From Carposina sasakii (lineage: Eukaryota; Arthropoda; Insecta; Lepidoptera; Carposinidae), in the NCBI GenBank assembly GCA_014607495.2, contig CP053170.1, positions 2,728,001 through 2,792,000 of the forward strand: DNA of 64,000 nucleotides, read 5' to 3'. Each line of letters begins with the position of its first letter. The first letter of the stretch is position 1. This document shows, piece after piece, positions 32,614 to 44,424 of the stretch. Below the pieces are notes generated by a model. The model made no database searches and was not told the DNA's origin. It worked only from the letters and a program-made list of their open reading frames with translations. A program made the position numbers and the translations under genes.

Positions 32614-32850
32614 GTGAACAAGTACGTTGTAGTGTACATGGATGACGTGCTAGTTGTGGCCAGTAACATCGACGAAGCTTTCGATAGACTAAAGGTAGTA
32701 TTAGAAGTTCTTTCTGGGAAGGGATTTTCGTTAAATCCTAAAAAGTGCTCATTCCTGAAAGAAAAAGCAGAGTACCTAGGCTTCGAGGTGCGCCGAGGTC
32801 AAATTCGTCTGAATCCACGAAAGATAGTTGCACTTACCGCTTTACCACCG
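32614..32850 (+). pseudogene. Reverse transcriptase fragment (YMDD) fused to a protease copy
   Basis: VVVYMDDVLVVASN is the RT catalytic box, followed by FLKEKAEYLGFEV typical of gypsy RT. The frame then runs straight into the second protease fragment without the RNase H and integrase domains. Confidence 0.75.
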
Positions 32851-32869
32851 ACCGGCGCTCTTAATAATC

Positions 32870-33123
32870 AAGGTAGATTTTATGATTTTCATTTTGATTC
32901 GGGTGCTGAGTGTTCACTAATAAAAGAAAGCGTTGCATCAAGTTTCAATGGTAAAAGAATTGCTAAAACTGTCTCTCTAACGGGAATTGGTCAAACCAGT
33001 GTATTCAGCACCCAGCAAATACTGTGTAATGTTGAAATTAATGATTATTGTTTAGAACTTTTATTACATGTTTTACCCGATGTGTATATGCGTAGTGATA
33101 TTATGCTAGGTCGTGAAATATAG
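32870..33123 (+). pseudogene. Aspartic protease fragment (second copy)
   Basis: FDSGAECSLIKES is the active site; DIMLGREI is the protease C-terminal motif. Diverged from the copy at 32411, so it came from a related but different element. Confidence 0.7.
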
Positions 33124-33323
33124 AGTCAAGGCTTCGTTATTAACTTGTCAACAAATAATTTTAGCATTTCAAAACAAAATAATTTGACAGTTTTAAATTG
33201 TGACGTTTTAACCGATTCTAGTATCAGTAACGACTTTAGTAATGTTGACACAGATATACCCTCTTGTAAAAAGTCAGATCTTTTAACTATTTTAGGTGAA
33301 TATTCCAGTTATTTTACAAAGGT

Positions 33324-33584
33324 TTGCCAAAAACTCGTGTAACTACAGGTGAACTCGAAATTCGATTAATTGATCCGAAGTATAGAGGTCCTTTTAGGGT
33401 ATCGGAGGCACTTGAAGGTAATCGTTATGTTCTTAAAGCCCTTAATTCCAATAGAACCTATAAGTACGCACATGACAGACTTAGGCGAATGCCTGCGAAT
33501 GACATTACCAATGACATGCTGACATGTGACCGTGATGATAATCTGTGCGAACTTGACGGGGATGGACCGTCATGTTCTAATTAA
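33324..33584 (+). pseudogene. Integrase C-terminal domain fragment (first copy)
   Basis: KYRGPFRVSEALEGNRYVL and YKYAHDRLRRMP are the GPY/F-type integrase C-terminus. It joins the protease-RT linker (ILGEYSSYFTK) almost directly, so RT, RNase H and integrase core were deleted. Confidence 0.7.
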
Positions 33585-33599
33585 TGTTGAGTTGACTGA

Positions 33600-33830
33600 T
33601 TGAGAGTGGTTTACGGATACCGGATAGAGGTATTTAAGAGTCACTGGATGGAAGTGACTAGACTGGTATACGGAAGCTGGATGGAAGTTTCTAAGAGTCA
33701 CTGGATGGAAGTGACTAGACTGGTATACGGAAGCTGGATGGAAGTTTCCAAGAGTCACTGGATGGAAGTGACTAGACTGGTTTACGGAAGCTGGATGGAA
33801 GTTTCCAAGAGTTGCTAGATTGAGGCAACT
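33600..33830 (+). repeat. 57-bp tandem repeat, about 4 copies
   Basis: Unit of 57 bases, an exact multiple of three, so one frame reads a 19-residue repeat (HWMEVTRLVYGSWMEVSK core). Minisatellite inside the LTR element, between integrase end and the next RT fragment; no sign that it is translated. Confidence 0.9.
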
Positions 33831-33901
33831 AGACTTACTTGACTGACGTTACTCTATATGGATTGTGTATACTGTAGCCTTGTTTTGGAATTATTTACCT
33901 T

Positions 33902-34290
33902 GTGTGTGCCATGCCGTTTGGTTTAAAGAACGCCAGTTCAGTTTATCAGCGGGCTATAGCAAAAGCTTTAGGTGAATTAGCTCATAGTTATATTGTTTCT
34001 TACATTGATGACCTGCTGGTATTGTATTCTACAGGAGAGCAGGGGTTGGAACGTCTACGACGTGTCTTAGATGTGTTCATTAAGAATGAAAAACGTAATC
34101 AAGTTAAACTAGATCCTAAATTTTAAGGACCGTATAAAATTTAATTGTTAGATGGTGATAGATACCGACTAAAATCTTTGTCTTCAAATCGAACCTACAA
34201 ATATTCGCACGATCGGGTCCGTAGGGTGCCAGACCATCAAGTTCCTAGTAATTTTGATATCGAAATTAATGTGACCTCAGAGTCTAAATG
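33902..34290 (+). pseudogene. RT fragment (YIDD) fused to integrase C-terminus (second copy)
   Basis: MPFGLKNASSVYQRAI and SYIDDLLV are RT boxes; after LDVFIKNEKRN the sequence jumps to an integrase tail (KLDPKF, then SNRTYKYSHDRVRRVP). The joint marks another large internal deletion. Stops interrupt the second half. Confidence 0.7.
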
Positions 34291-34384
34291 AATGAATTTT
34301 CATATGCGATGTACAAGTTACTGACCGGTTTTTTTTAATTGTGACTTTGACAAACCCTTGACAGACAGTAGTATGTATTTGTGG

Positions 34385-34535
34385 CAGAACCGAAGGACCG
34401 AAGAACCGGATGTGTGTGTGTGGGAAACCGAAGGACCGTGTTTCCGTAGTAGGTAGCCGATGGACTGTGCTACATGTGTGTGTTGGAAACCGAAGGACTG
34501 TGTTTCCATAGTAGATAGCCGAAGGACTGGCTATA
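34385..34535. repeat. Degenerate CCGAAGGAC repeat region
   Basis: ACCGAAGGACYG and TTTCC(A/G)TAGTAG motifs recur about every 60-70 bases, in the 3' untranslated part of the LTR element. Confidence 0.65.
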
Positions 34536-34896
34536 TGACTAACTGTTACTGTAATGTCGAAGGAAAGGTCTGACTGATTTAAACGTATGTGCGAGTCTGC
34601 TTATCTTTTATTTTTTATGTCTTTACGTAAAGATTTTGGGAACTTGACGGTCGGTGAGCGATTTTTGTGATTTCATGAACTATTGTAATAAGAAGTCTTT
34701 AAATTTAAGTTAAGGCAGAATGGCCGAGCGCAGATACTTCCTTGAGTTATCTTGTTCACAGATTCATCGGTTCTACCCGAGGACGGGTAGTCTGTCAAAA
34801 TGGTCAGAAAGACCGAGCGTGATACATGTTACTTTGCAAAATCCTCTTTCTTTCCAGAAACCCCACGCGAGGACGCGTGAGTTGTCAAAATGGCCG

Positions 34897-35333
34897 TGTC
34901 GGAGATCAAGATGTCATATCCTACAGTCGGATCTCCAACGCCATCTATTTTCAATCGTTGAAGTTAGAAACGTCAAGTCGACAGCTATCACTGACTTGAG
35001 GACAACTGTCACTTGGGTAAAGACAAGACAGAGTACTGAGAGGGCGCCACTGTAGATTTACAACGACCACCGGGTCGTTTGAATTGAGCCGGAGGGTATT
35101 CTGTTCTTTTTGTTGCGTCTGTCGAGCGAAGCACGGGTGCTAATCAGCCTCTGTCTTGTACTTACCACGTTTCTACGTTATCCGCTAGAATCCTAGTAAT
35201 CTTGTGCGTAGATACAGTGAAAGTGTTTGTGATTCCTAATTAAGCTTGTTTACTACACGCCGCATTCTTTATTTCGGATTTTGGAAGATGTCGGACACAC
35301 CTAACGGCACGCCACTCGACCCATCTACGTCAT
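34897..35333 (+). repeat. 3' terminal direct repeat, running into gag start
   Basis: Same sequence as 30991-31425, including the leader and the first 15 codons of gag, then breaks off at an (AT)n tract. An ordinary 3' LTR would not include gag sequence. Confidence 0.8.
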
Positions 35334-35339
35334 ATATAT

Positions 35340-36090
35340 ATATATATTTTTTTAAATGTATATGTACAAAATCAGCTGCAGCTCCTTCCGTACATGTCGT
35401 AAGAGAGTTCACGGCTATCCCCCTGAGAGTTCATCAGCTCATACTAATTTTCCCCAAGTTTGAACTTAAATCCTGTCATTAATATAAACAAACTTATTTT
35501 TCCAACACAATAATTCAGAACTAAACCAAACCTGTACTTCATAATAAAAAAACCGAAGAAAGTGCTGCCGTTATAAACTGTAACATTCCGCCATACAGCG
35601 GCGTCGACGGCAGAAATCCGAACTAATTTAACAACGCACAACATAAATCGATTTATCGTAGATACTACCGCCATCGATAATGGCATTAGTGACCATACAA
35701 GGCAGACAAGGTCAATATTCGAGATTTAAATATACTACACGCCATGACGCATGCTGGGGATGGGGTCATTGGCCTCAGTTTGGTCCATATTCTATGGTTT
35801 GGTCGCAAATAAAATTGGCCTGGGATTACGGTTATTGGCCTAAGTTACACCCTAAATAGAGTTGATTTTTAGATCAACCTCCCAAATTGACGAAGAGACA
35901 GAAAATACTTTTTTATTTAGGGATGTAAAAGAAATCTGCTGATGCGGGGCTTCACGTGAATACATTAGCTGAACCTCTTTCCGTGCATGTCGTAAGAGTC
36001 GACTAAGGAGTTCGGGCGATAATCCCCTATTTTGGGAATAGTACTTAGCTATATGTATGTAAAAACAATTTATATGATTGTCAGGTAGCT
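35340..36090. other. SINE fragments, no gene seen
   Basis: Two copies of the core CAGCTGCATCTCCTTCCGTG (about 35370-35430 and 35936-36015). The same core is at 7331-7385, 12208-12275, 22188-22240, 30035-30090, 38498-38550, 43597-43665, 44885-45245 and 58832-58890. Confidence 0.5.
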
Positions 36091-36892
36091 CCATAGATTA
36101 CCTCCTAAAGATACCGTTTCCAAAGATTTTAGTATGAACTCTAGTTCACTGAATCTGGCGGAATGCAAAGAAGTACGGGACGTAACAATGCACTGTGATT
36201 GGCTATTTCAAGGTCGCATTGAAAATGGCGAGGGAAATAGTGATGCGACAAATTAGAACGAAACTATCTAAGTATCGATATTTATGCACTTTAAGCGATT
36301 TTTATTTTATCGATATCATTTTATTTTACATACATACATATTCACACTTCTGTTCAATTCAGATTAATTTAGAAGTCTCTGCGATTAAATTCATGTTTGC
36401 TTGAGTTGACAGAATTTTATTCCAATAACATTATGCAAGAAAACAACTACAAACTTCAATAAATTTCAGTACGAAATTTGATATTATACCAATTCGCCCC
36501 GTTTTACAGTACACAATGTTTGCTATTATTTTTACCCAGCTGCGGCAAGACCAAAAAGGTATAATAATTTTAGCAGACTATGTATGTATCTAAATTTATA
36601 GGTGTGTTCTACAGCGGCTAAACTAATAAATTATTTTTTTGTAAATGAGGTGTTAATCGATTTTTTACTATGATCCGGGTGACAGACTACATTTTCTAGT
36701 AAAATATATATACGTATATACAAATGTATATTACGGAATTTACAGTCAAAAAGTAGGATGTTAAATGAAAGCAAATCCTGAGTTTAAAAATATAATAATA
36801 ACACAATCAATATTAATTCTTTTATTCTTTATTAACATACTCATCAAAATCTTGATACTTTTGCCATCGGATATGTACTTGGCGACCACAGG

Positions 36893-37235
36893 CACCGTCA
36901 AATATCGATTTTGAAAGCAACCCGGGCCAAAACTAAAAAGTTCAAAATGGCGGTCACTTTTATTGATTCGGACACGGGATCTGGGTTTGGAAACCGCAGA
37001 CACTGTCAAATATCGATTTTGAGAGCAATCCGGCCTTTAACTAAAAAGTTCAAAATGGCGGCCACTTTTATTGATTGGACACGAGATCTGGGTTGGAAAC
37101 CGCAGACACTGTCAAATATCGATTTTGAGAGCAATCTGGCCTTAAAAAAGTTCAAAATGGCGGCCACTTTTATTGATTTGGACACGGAATCTGGGTTCGG
37201 AAACCGCAGGCCTGTCAAATATCGATTTTAAAAGT
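36893..37235. repeat. ~108-bp minisatellite inside the P-like element
   Basis: About three units sharing CAAATATCGATTTTGA and TTCAAAATGGCGGCCACTTT; units differ by substitutions and small gaps. Confidence 0.85.
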
Positions 37236-37570
37236 AATCCATATAGTCTACAGACTATCCTGGCTGCGGCATCAGGTCAAGGTCTTATAACTGCTTTGTC
37301 ATCGAAACTACAAAATTACTATAAAATAAAATATTTTATTCTATTGTTATCGATACAAAGTCGATTACGTTATACATTCACTTCACTACTCACGACGTGC
37401 TATTACTGTTGACAGTGACAGTGACGTTGACATATGTAAGACAGTGACAACAATAGTGATTCATGTGTTGAGGAAAAGAGACGACATATTGTAGTGCGAT
37501 TTATGACCAGTATAAACTGATCTCCGCGTCCATTGAAAAAAACATAAATAAGAAAATTTAATTTACTTAC

Positions 37571-37649
37571 CGGTGAAATGTTATGCCATCTTTTTGTAAC
37601 TTGACGTCTTAGCGTTCTTTCCACACCATTTCACGGAACAAGAACCCAT
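37571..37649 (-). pseudogene. THAP zinc-finger first exon with one-base frameshift
   Basis: ATG at 37649 opens MGSCSVKWCGKNAKTSSYKK, with the Cys-x4-Cys of a THAP domain. The expected G-I-x-F-H continuation (GITFHR) is present but in another frame, as if one A were missing from the A-run near 37593-37597. A GTAAGT donor follows at 37570. Either a real inactivating deletion or a homopolymer error. Confidence 0.6.
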
Positions 37650-37849
37650 GATGACACGGTTATTTAATGAAAAGTAATAAGTTTTTAAATAAAAACAATG
37701 CAATTTACACGCACGTGCGCACGGGTCATTAACTTGGTAACTGACTGGGGCTAGCTTTCCGAGCGCGGAATTATATACAACCCATACAGTATGAGTGGCG
37801 CGCGTATTTTATCCTGTATGAGGTATCTTTAGGAGGTAATCTATGGGTA

Positions 37850-39686
37850 GGCTCTAATAAGGTATCTAGATCGAGTTATCTTATCTATAGGTCCTAAAGA
37901 GATTTATGCAGAGGCTGTTCGCAGAGAAAGAATAGATACGTAAACAAACATTTAATCGACGGACAGATATTAAACCATGACTTCATCTCCAAATAATCAT
38001 TATGATCTCATTCTTACGTTATTGACCTATTTTTTATAAATTTTTTATCTTGACAGTGCCGCGACCCCATCATGTAAAAACACGATAAGTGGAAATAACA
38101 GATAATTTGTAACATCTAAAAGTTGTGCAACATAAATAAAAAATAACTACCTATAAGTACCTGTATTTCTGATACATATTTCACTGATTAAAAACTCTAT
38201 ATTTTGTAGCTATCTTAACTCATAAATATAGTAGTAGGTATCATAGATTACCTAAGTAAGGAGCTTGAAAATTACACTGCGTATTACCAAATAGTTCTTT
38301 TAAATAACGGTGCTATTTATGAATTAGTTACCTACATTATGTGTAACTGCACACTCGTACAAAAAATTATAGTTCCAACCTGAGATCCCAACATCTTGTC
38401 CCGAAGTTCTATGAAACAGAGAGTCCGTTTCACAATCATAATTTTTTAATTGGACTCCTCCTATGTACCTTTTTATACATTAAACATTATAGTACACCAG
38501 CTGCATCTTCTTTCCTACATGTCGTAACAGTCGACTAAGGAACTCAGGGGCAGTCTCTCAGACATCTCAGGTATTGAGCTAGCAACTTGCCACTCTTGCC
38601 AGTCACTTCTGTTACATCTGGCCCTACTATTTAAGAATTAGATGGAATTTCTTTTTGATCCTGCAGTTCTAGCTACCCCATTTTAGGAACACCGCCGTGT
38701 GTATACGCATGTAAAAAGATAGTAACGGCACATGCACGGTAATATTTCGGTGAAAAGATAGTATCTACACTTATCATGTTTGAATATGGATGGAATCGGG
38801 CTAACTACAGTACATAATGCAGGTACCTACTTGCTTATATTTTTTTCAGGTAGTAACATAGGTTTTAGAGATAACCATCGAGTGCTGAAGTATATTGACT
38901 GATAACACATCTACATGACATAACATAACATAAGAGTACCTAGGTAGGTTAATAATATTTACAAACGAGGACATGTATAACTTTTCTTCGTAAAGTGACA
39001 TTTTAAATAGCTACATATTAATATACATGCATGTAGTCCCCGTCCCGTGAATCTCGAGTCTATACAATAATCAGAGACGTGGAGTGGCATACTGCTTGAA
39101 AACTTTTGTTACGGAATACTCCATACAAGCTCAAATATTAGGTACCTAAACAGTAGGAAATAAGTAAAAACTTTTTACTTCCTATGATAAATAATTTACA
39201 AAACGTATATAAATATTCAGCGCACGAATTCAAGAAAGCAAGTTAATTTTAATATTCTCATAACCTCCACCACCGAGGCAAGAGGTTGGCGGAATTGTTA
39301 CTTGAAATTAGTTGTTACAAAATTCTTGATTGCATTTATTAAGAGTGAGGCGATTCATCAAATAGTTTCTTTGAAAGATCTTGCGACAGCTTTAAGTACC
39401 AACTACTTATCTGCTAAATTAAGAGATTATCCGTGTTTTAAAATAAAACAATAACATCGATAATCTGTCTTTCTTCATATTTATCTAGATTATAGATAAT
39501 TAAAGTGTCATCATCAGATAATAGATAGATTTATCGAACAATACGAGTACTTCATAAAACTTTAACATTTGTTATCTTTTTGTTTAAAGAAAATGTATTA
39601 TTAATTATTTCTATTAGTGTCCTTGATTTTGGCACTAAAATTTTTGTGTGCAGTAACACAGATTATTTATTCATATCTACATACAT
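37850..39686. other. Intergenic, no gene seen
   Basis: AT-rich. One SINE core at 38498-38550. No supported reading frame. Confidence 0.4.
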
Positions 39687-40063
39687 ACAGGGTGATTTTT
39701 GGTCGTCAACGTTCCCGAAAACTACGGAATCTCCTCATCATCACGATCATTTTTCTCCATGGAAGCATACCTGGGAATGTCTGGTTTCCAAAATTTTTTG
39801 GGTCCAAAGTTGAGTAAATAGACTGCGTTTTTCTGCATAAATGCACATAGACGCGCGTAGCAGGATTTTTTCACGAAAAATAATTAACATCTGTCTTTAA
39901 AAAAACTAACATAAACACTAGACACTATAAATTTCGCACGATCAAGGAATTTAAATAAAAAAAAATATAAAAATCCCAGCATTTTTTTTGGCATAAACTT
40001 ACTTTATTTCATGTATAGAATACGTACCCTTCGTTAAAGGTGGCCACAAAAAAACATCCTGTA
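39687..40063 (-). mobile_element. MITE family B, full length, inverted
   Basis: Reverse complement of the 16531 and 30168 copies. The frame at 39580-39813 is a by-product of this element. Confidence 0.75.
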
Positions 40064-40399
40064 TAGGTATAATAATTCAAAGGAACGATTTGATAAATGA
40101 AAATGATAATTTGATAAAAGCACTCTACAATAGATATTTTAAGCCGATTCAAATGTTACTTATGTGTGAAATTTCTTAATAGACCTACATACATATAATC
40201 ACGCCTTTATCCCTTACGGGGTAGGCAGAGTACCAAGGGCCGATAGAACCACATGGTGACACTTCTGACCTTACTTAATAATAATTAAATTAGGTAGTAT
40301 TAGCAGTGGCAGATAACAAGGAGCCATAAGCCAAGTTATCGTCGATTAATAACTTTCAATAAAATGTACCTACACACCAACAAGCCCTAGTGTTATCAA

Positions 40400-40680
40400 C
40401 AGAGGTCGGAATTAGGTAGAGTCATTTATGTACTTGCATCGAAATGTTGATATTAATGTGGACCTTCCCAGAATTTCTAATGGACAATCCCGTGTGGCCA
40501 ACAATATTACAAATAAATAATAATAAAACCCTCAGAGATAGACAAATAAAACAAAGATAATTAACATAAAATTTCTGCTCTTTAAAATTAATACCGGAAT
40601 TTGAGGCATATACACTTTATTCTTTCGCTGTATGAAATCAGTGCAAGTACATAAATGACTCTACCTAATTCCGACCTCTG
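40400..40680. mobile_element. hAT-type MITE with 8-bp target duplication
   Basis: Inverted ends of about 39 bases starting CAGAGGTCGGAATTAGGTAG, flanked by GTTATCAA at 40392-40399 and 40681-40688. No coding capacity. Confidence 0.85.
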
Positions 40681-41213
40681 GTTATCAATCATACATCAAC
40701 ATTTGACAACCGTTCCGAAAATTCTGAGACGTCCAAAAAGTATTCCCTCCAAAAAATATCGGAAGTATGTTTGTTCGCAAGCATCTGGTTCCGTATACAA
40801 TGCCCTCTTTGTCTGCTCATCGACAAACGGGCCTCTGTTTGAAAACATTCACTGTATCTATGCATAATAATGCATTGTACGTGTAGTTCATCGGCCATTC
40901 GCGGATGGATGGGCATCGTCATGGATTTTCGGTGATTGTTATTTAGTCTATAGATTTAATGCGACATTTTTTGCATTGTCATAGCTATTATTAGCTAGTC
41001 CAATTCAGTCGTGGAATTTTTCAGAAGTAATGAAGAAGAACGCCGTAATGTACATCGAACCATCGATAAGCAGTTGTGAATGCTAAGTACGAGGTTACTG
41101 CGGATCGGTTGAACTTCTCTGTTGTATTTTACAATACATTGCTTTTTACATCAAAGAAGGATAGTCATGTACCTGGAAATGGGAGATATGCTATTTTATG
41201 CAATGTTTTCACC

Positions 41214-41345
41214 AACCTGCCTGCCCAGCGTGGTGACTATGGGCAAATACCCGCCATGGCAGTCTTGTGGCGTGCCCTAAGGAGAGGAGGAGGAGGGGGA
41301 GGCCTACGTCCAGCAGTGGACTGCAACAGGCTGATGATGATGATG
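41214..41345 (-). repeat. Retroposon, GGACGTAGGCCTCC family
   Basis: Partial minus-strand copy ending in a (GAT)n run. Confidence 0.6.
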
Positions 41346-41399
41346 ATGTAATGTTTTAAATAAAACTAATGGAGACATTAAAATGCTTGACCTAAAATA

Positions 41400-42340
41400 A
41401 AAAAATCATTTGTGTCTCTTCTCGCTTACTAAAACGATTTGATATTTAAAACTGTACTATATCTGGCAAAGATATCTGAGTACCTAAATATATAAATTAA
41501 ATTATTGTAAAAGTTTTACAATCAAGCCCGGAATAAGTATTATTCAAGAGCCTCTACTCTAAGTACCTACCAATTATTTTTAACGAAAACACATGCTTAA
41601 TATAATGAAAAACTAAAACTTTATTACCCAAATCCCCCCGCAAATGAATGACATTTTTTCTTGACGAAGACCTATATTATATACGGTAAAATTTTGCTAA
41701 TTTTAATGTACCTAGTTCACGAAGAATGAAATTCGTCTGACCTGCGGCTCGTTGACAATCAGCCTGCTATTAATCTATGGTTTCTAAACTCGTATCCCCG
41801 TCAAGACATGCTATTGGCTCGATGCCAAGCAGATGCACTCACAAACCACTTTCCTACATTTCAAGGCCTTTTTGATGCATTTGCGACATGAAAGTTTAAA
41901 TATTGTAAAAATCAAACTCGCTCATTCTCTCAAACGATACGCCAGAAACTTGTCACTGCTACATTAAATTACATTACATCTGGCTGTAGGATTATGTTCT
42001 GGCTTCCATATTTTGGAAACACAGCCATGTGCACACATATCTATGTATGTATAAGCATTAGATTGAGCTATTTTTCTGTCAAGTCTGTTGTTATGACAGT
42101 TCCGACGTCCGACACCGTCTGTCGTCGTGGTACTCGTAAGTCTAGCTCGCTTGTCTAGTGCTTTGAGGAAAAGTGAAGTCAGCGCGTTTTCCAGTTACCT
42201 ACTCGCCACGTAGCTGTCTACGACTCATCATGTTCCCGGAATGGGGAAAAATAGACAGGAAAATACATTCTAAGTAACATTGTAGATAACGAATGTGAAT
42301 TTGTTTTCATTTGTTACCTCTTCACACTTTATTTACTCAA
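41400..42340. other. Intergenic, no gene seen
   Basis: Mostly AT-rich unique-looking sequence; no coding frame or clear repeat supported. Confidence 0.4.
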
Positions 42341-42344
42341 CCAA

Positions 42345-42577
42345 TTTAATGTGCGGATTTTAATGTTGTAAAATTGCCACTTAAAGCTCGTGCCTCGGAA
42401 AGCGCGTAGAACTGTTGGTCGTGTCGGCTTTCCGTCCCATCGGACTATGAGAGTGACGTAATAGAGAGTGCAACTGCGTTTGCGCACACCTTTGTGCTAT
42501 AATATCTCCTAAGCACGGCTGTATCTCTATAGAGATTGGCCGCCTTGACCGAAATACGGTCGGAGACATTATCATTA
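42345..42577 (+). repeat. SINE body
   Basis: Copy of the 1628-1885 body with an internal deletion in the middle and a short ATC tail. Confidence 0.6.
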
Positions 42578-42643
42578 TTTAAGCAAATCTTCTTTAAGCT
42601 ACATTCTGTAGTCCACTCGAACGATGTTGCGAGCAACAACTAC

Positions 42644-42731
42644 TATACTATACGCCAACCTTCCTGGCACACGCAGTCATAGAACGTTATATGACAGCGC
42701 GTGCCAGGAGCGTTGGCGTATAGTATAGGTA
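42644..42731. repeat. Short inverted repeat
   Basis: CTATACTATACGCCAAC and GTTGGCGTATAGTATAG pair around a 50-base loop. One half-like stretch is at 20709-20762. Confidence 0.6.
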
Positions 42732-43020
42732 AATGAATAAACCACTATTTTGAACTGGCGACATCCCGCAACTTTATCCGGCCATGCCACTTACTTAATC
42801 CGTTTATGTAGGTATATATTTTGGCCTCGTTTTACATACACTTGTGTACATGATTGTGTAAAAATTTTCCGGGATAAAATTAGCCTGGATCAGGGATTTG
42901 GTATCTCCTAGGATGATGTCCCTATGAGTAACTCGATGATCAAAGTTGGGCGTCGTTGGGTAAACAGATTTAACTACACCGAAGCTAAATATGAATTAAT
43001 TATGTTTATATTAATTTATT

Positions 43021-43262
43021 CATCATCAGCCTATCGCAGTCCACTACTGGACGTATGCCTCCCCACAGAACAGGTAATATATTACCTGTTCTGTGGGCCT
43101 CCCCCAGTGCACGCCACAAGGCTACTAGGTACAATAGGGGGGTTTGCCCATAGTCACCACCACGCTGGGCAGGCGGATTGGTGACCGCAGTATGTTCTTG
43201 GACTATGCTGTCACGGGCAGACATGGGGTGGTACTAATCTACCCTGCCGACACTAGCACAAT
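43021..43262 (+). repeat. Retroposon, GGACGTAGGCCTCC family
   Basis: Contains a local inverted duplication, ACAGAACAGGTAATATATTA with its partner, at 43066-43098 that interrupts the CCTCCCC motif. Confidence 0.6.
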
Positions 43263-43811
43263 ATGGCAAATACTGTATACACGAGGCTTATGTGAAAATA
43301 TCCCTAAATATGTCTACGAAATACTTTCTTAGTAAGTTTCCAAAAGTGCCATCATTACCTCATAAACAAGAAAGGCAAGTCAAAAATCCAATCAAATTAC
43401 AAGAAAGTGACCGAATATCATTATAATAAAAATGCCTGAGAAGCTAATAAACAGTTAAAAACGGTAGAACTACGTTTAACAACAATGGGTGAGATTCCCA
43501 TGTTCATAGCTTTGTGCTCACCGTTACTTGTTTTTCGTTTAGTTTATAAGACAGTAAATTCCTCAGGATGGTTGGTTACTTGTCCTCTGATGATGCGGGG
43601 CTAGAATACATCAGCTGCATCTCCTTCCGGGCGTGTCGTAAGAGGCGACTAAGGAACTCAGGAGCATTCTCTCAGGAGATAATCTAATGACTTGTTGATC
43701 ATTAACATCTGTCCCTCGCTATGCAGAATGTTGGCTGTATATATCTATCTCCTATATGATCCTTAATTGTTATGATCATTAAGGCTCAGGGATCACGATA
43801 AATAAGGCTAT

Positions 43812-44077
43812 ACAGGGTGTAACAAAAAGGGTATGTTAAGCGAAAAGCTACGTAAATAGCCCACTGTAGAGGACCTGTCCAAAAAATTTGAAACTCGAAA
43901 TCACATGTTTATTTTTCCCGATAGTAGGTATGGAGAATTTTTAAATATCTCAGGAATTTTCATACAATCTTGAAAAATAAACACGTGATTTCGAGTCTCA
44001 AATTTTGTGGATAGGTCCTCTAAAGTGGGCTATTTACGTAGCCTTTAGCTTAACATACCCTTTTTGTTACACCCTGT
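43812..44077. mobile_element. Palindromic MITE, family A
   Basis: Complete copy, CAGGGTGTAACAAAAAGGGT at the left and its reverse complement at the right, with TATA on both sides. Confidence 0.8.
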
Positions 44078-44424
44078 ATAGATATACATATACATACTTC
44101 TACATTATTAATATTACCATAATTACCAACTAAGATATTTTTGGAAGACACAAGGCATACGTCTTTTAAGAAATTCGCAATATCATTCATACGTCCAGAG
44201 AATCTTATAAATAACTTTTGCAACGCACAAAAGCGAGGTTTTCCTTATTTCGAAAACGAAAATCACTGCAATGTTGCCATTTTAAAAATACCAGCGAATA
44301 TGATATTTTCAGCCCAAGTACCTACTAGGTGCTTGTTGTGAATCACATTAGGAGTGGAGCCAAAGATAAACTGCGATAAAAGATAAACCATAGACTAAAT
44401 CCAAGATTCCTGGGTACCTATGTT

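Larger units (their letters stand above)
30991..35333 (+). mobile_element. Chimeric, internally deleted Ty3/gypsy-like LTR element
   Basis: Bounded by direct repeats 30991-31425 and 34897-35333 that differ at only about three positions. Between them lie gag, two zinc knuckles and fragments of protease, reverse transcriptase and integrase C-terminus, each of the last three appearing twice in diverged form. RNase H and the integrase core are absent, and gag is frameshifted, so the element cannot make its own proteins. Near-identical ends argue for recent mobilisation in trans or recent duplication. No envelope-like frame was seen. Confidence 0.8.
36092..37845 (-). mobile_element. P-element-like DNA transposon remnant
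   Basis: Perfect 24-base inverted ends beginning CATAGATTACCTCCTAAAGA. Flanks GGTAGCTC (36084-36091) and GGTAGGCTC (37846-37854) look like an 8-bp target duplication with one extra base. A THAP zinc-finger first exon lies near the right end on the minus strand. Ends beginning CA, 8-bp duplication and a THAP domain together suggest the P superfamily. Most of the transposase is missing and a minisatellite fills part of the interior. Confidence 0.65.

Noticed and set aside
33600..33818. 72-codon repetitive protein
   Set aside because: It is the translation of a 57-bp minisatellite inside a dead LTR element, with no start or neighbour to support a gene.
35246..35482. 78-codon ORF starting with gag sequence
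   Set aside because: It is the truncated gag start in the right-hand terminal repeat running into an AT tract.
40655..40867. 70-codon plus-strand ORF
   Set aside because: Its first part is the inverted end of the hAT MITE; the rest has no recognisable features.
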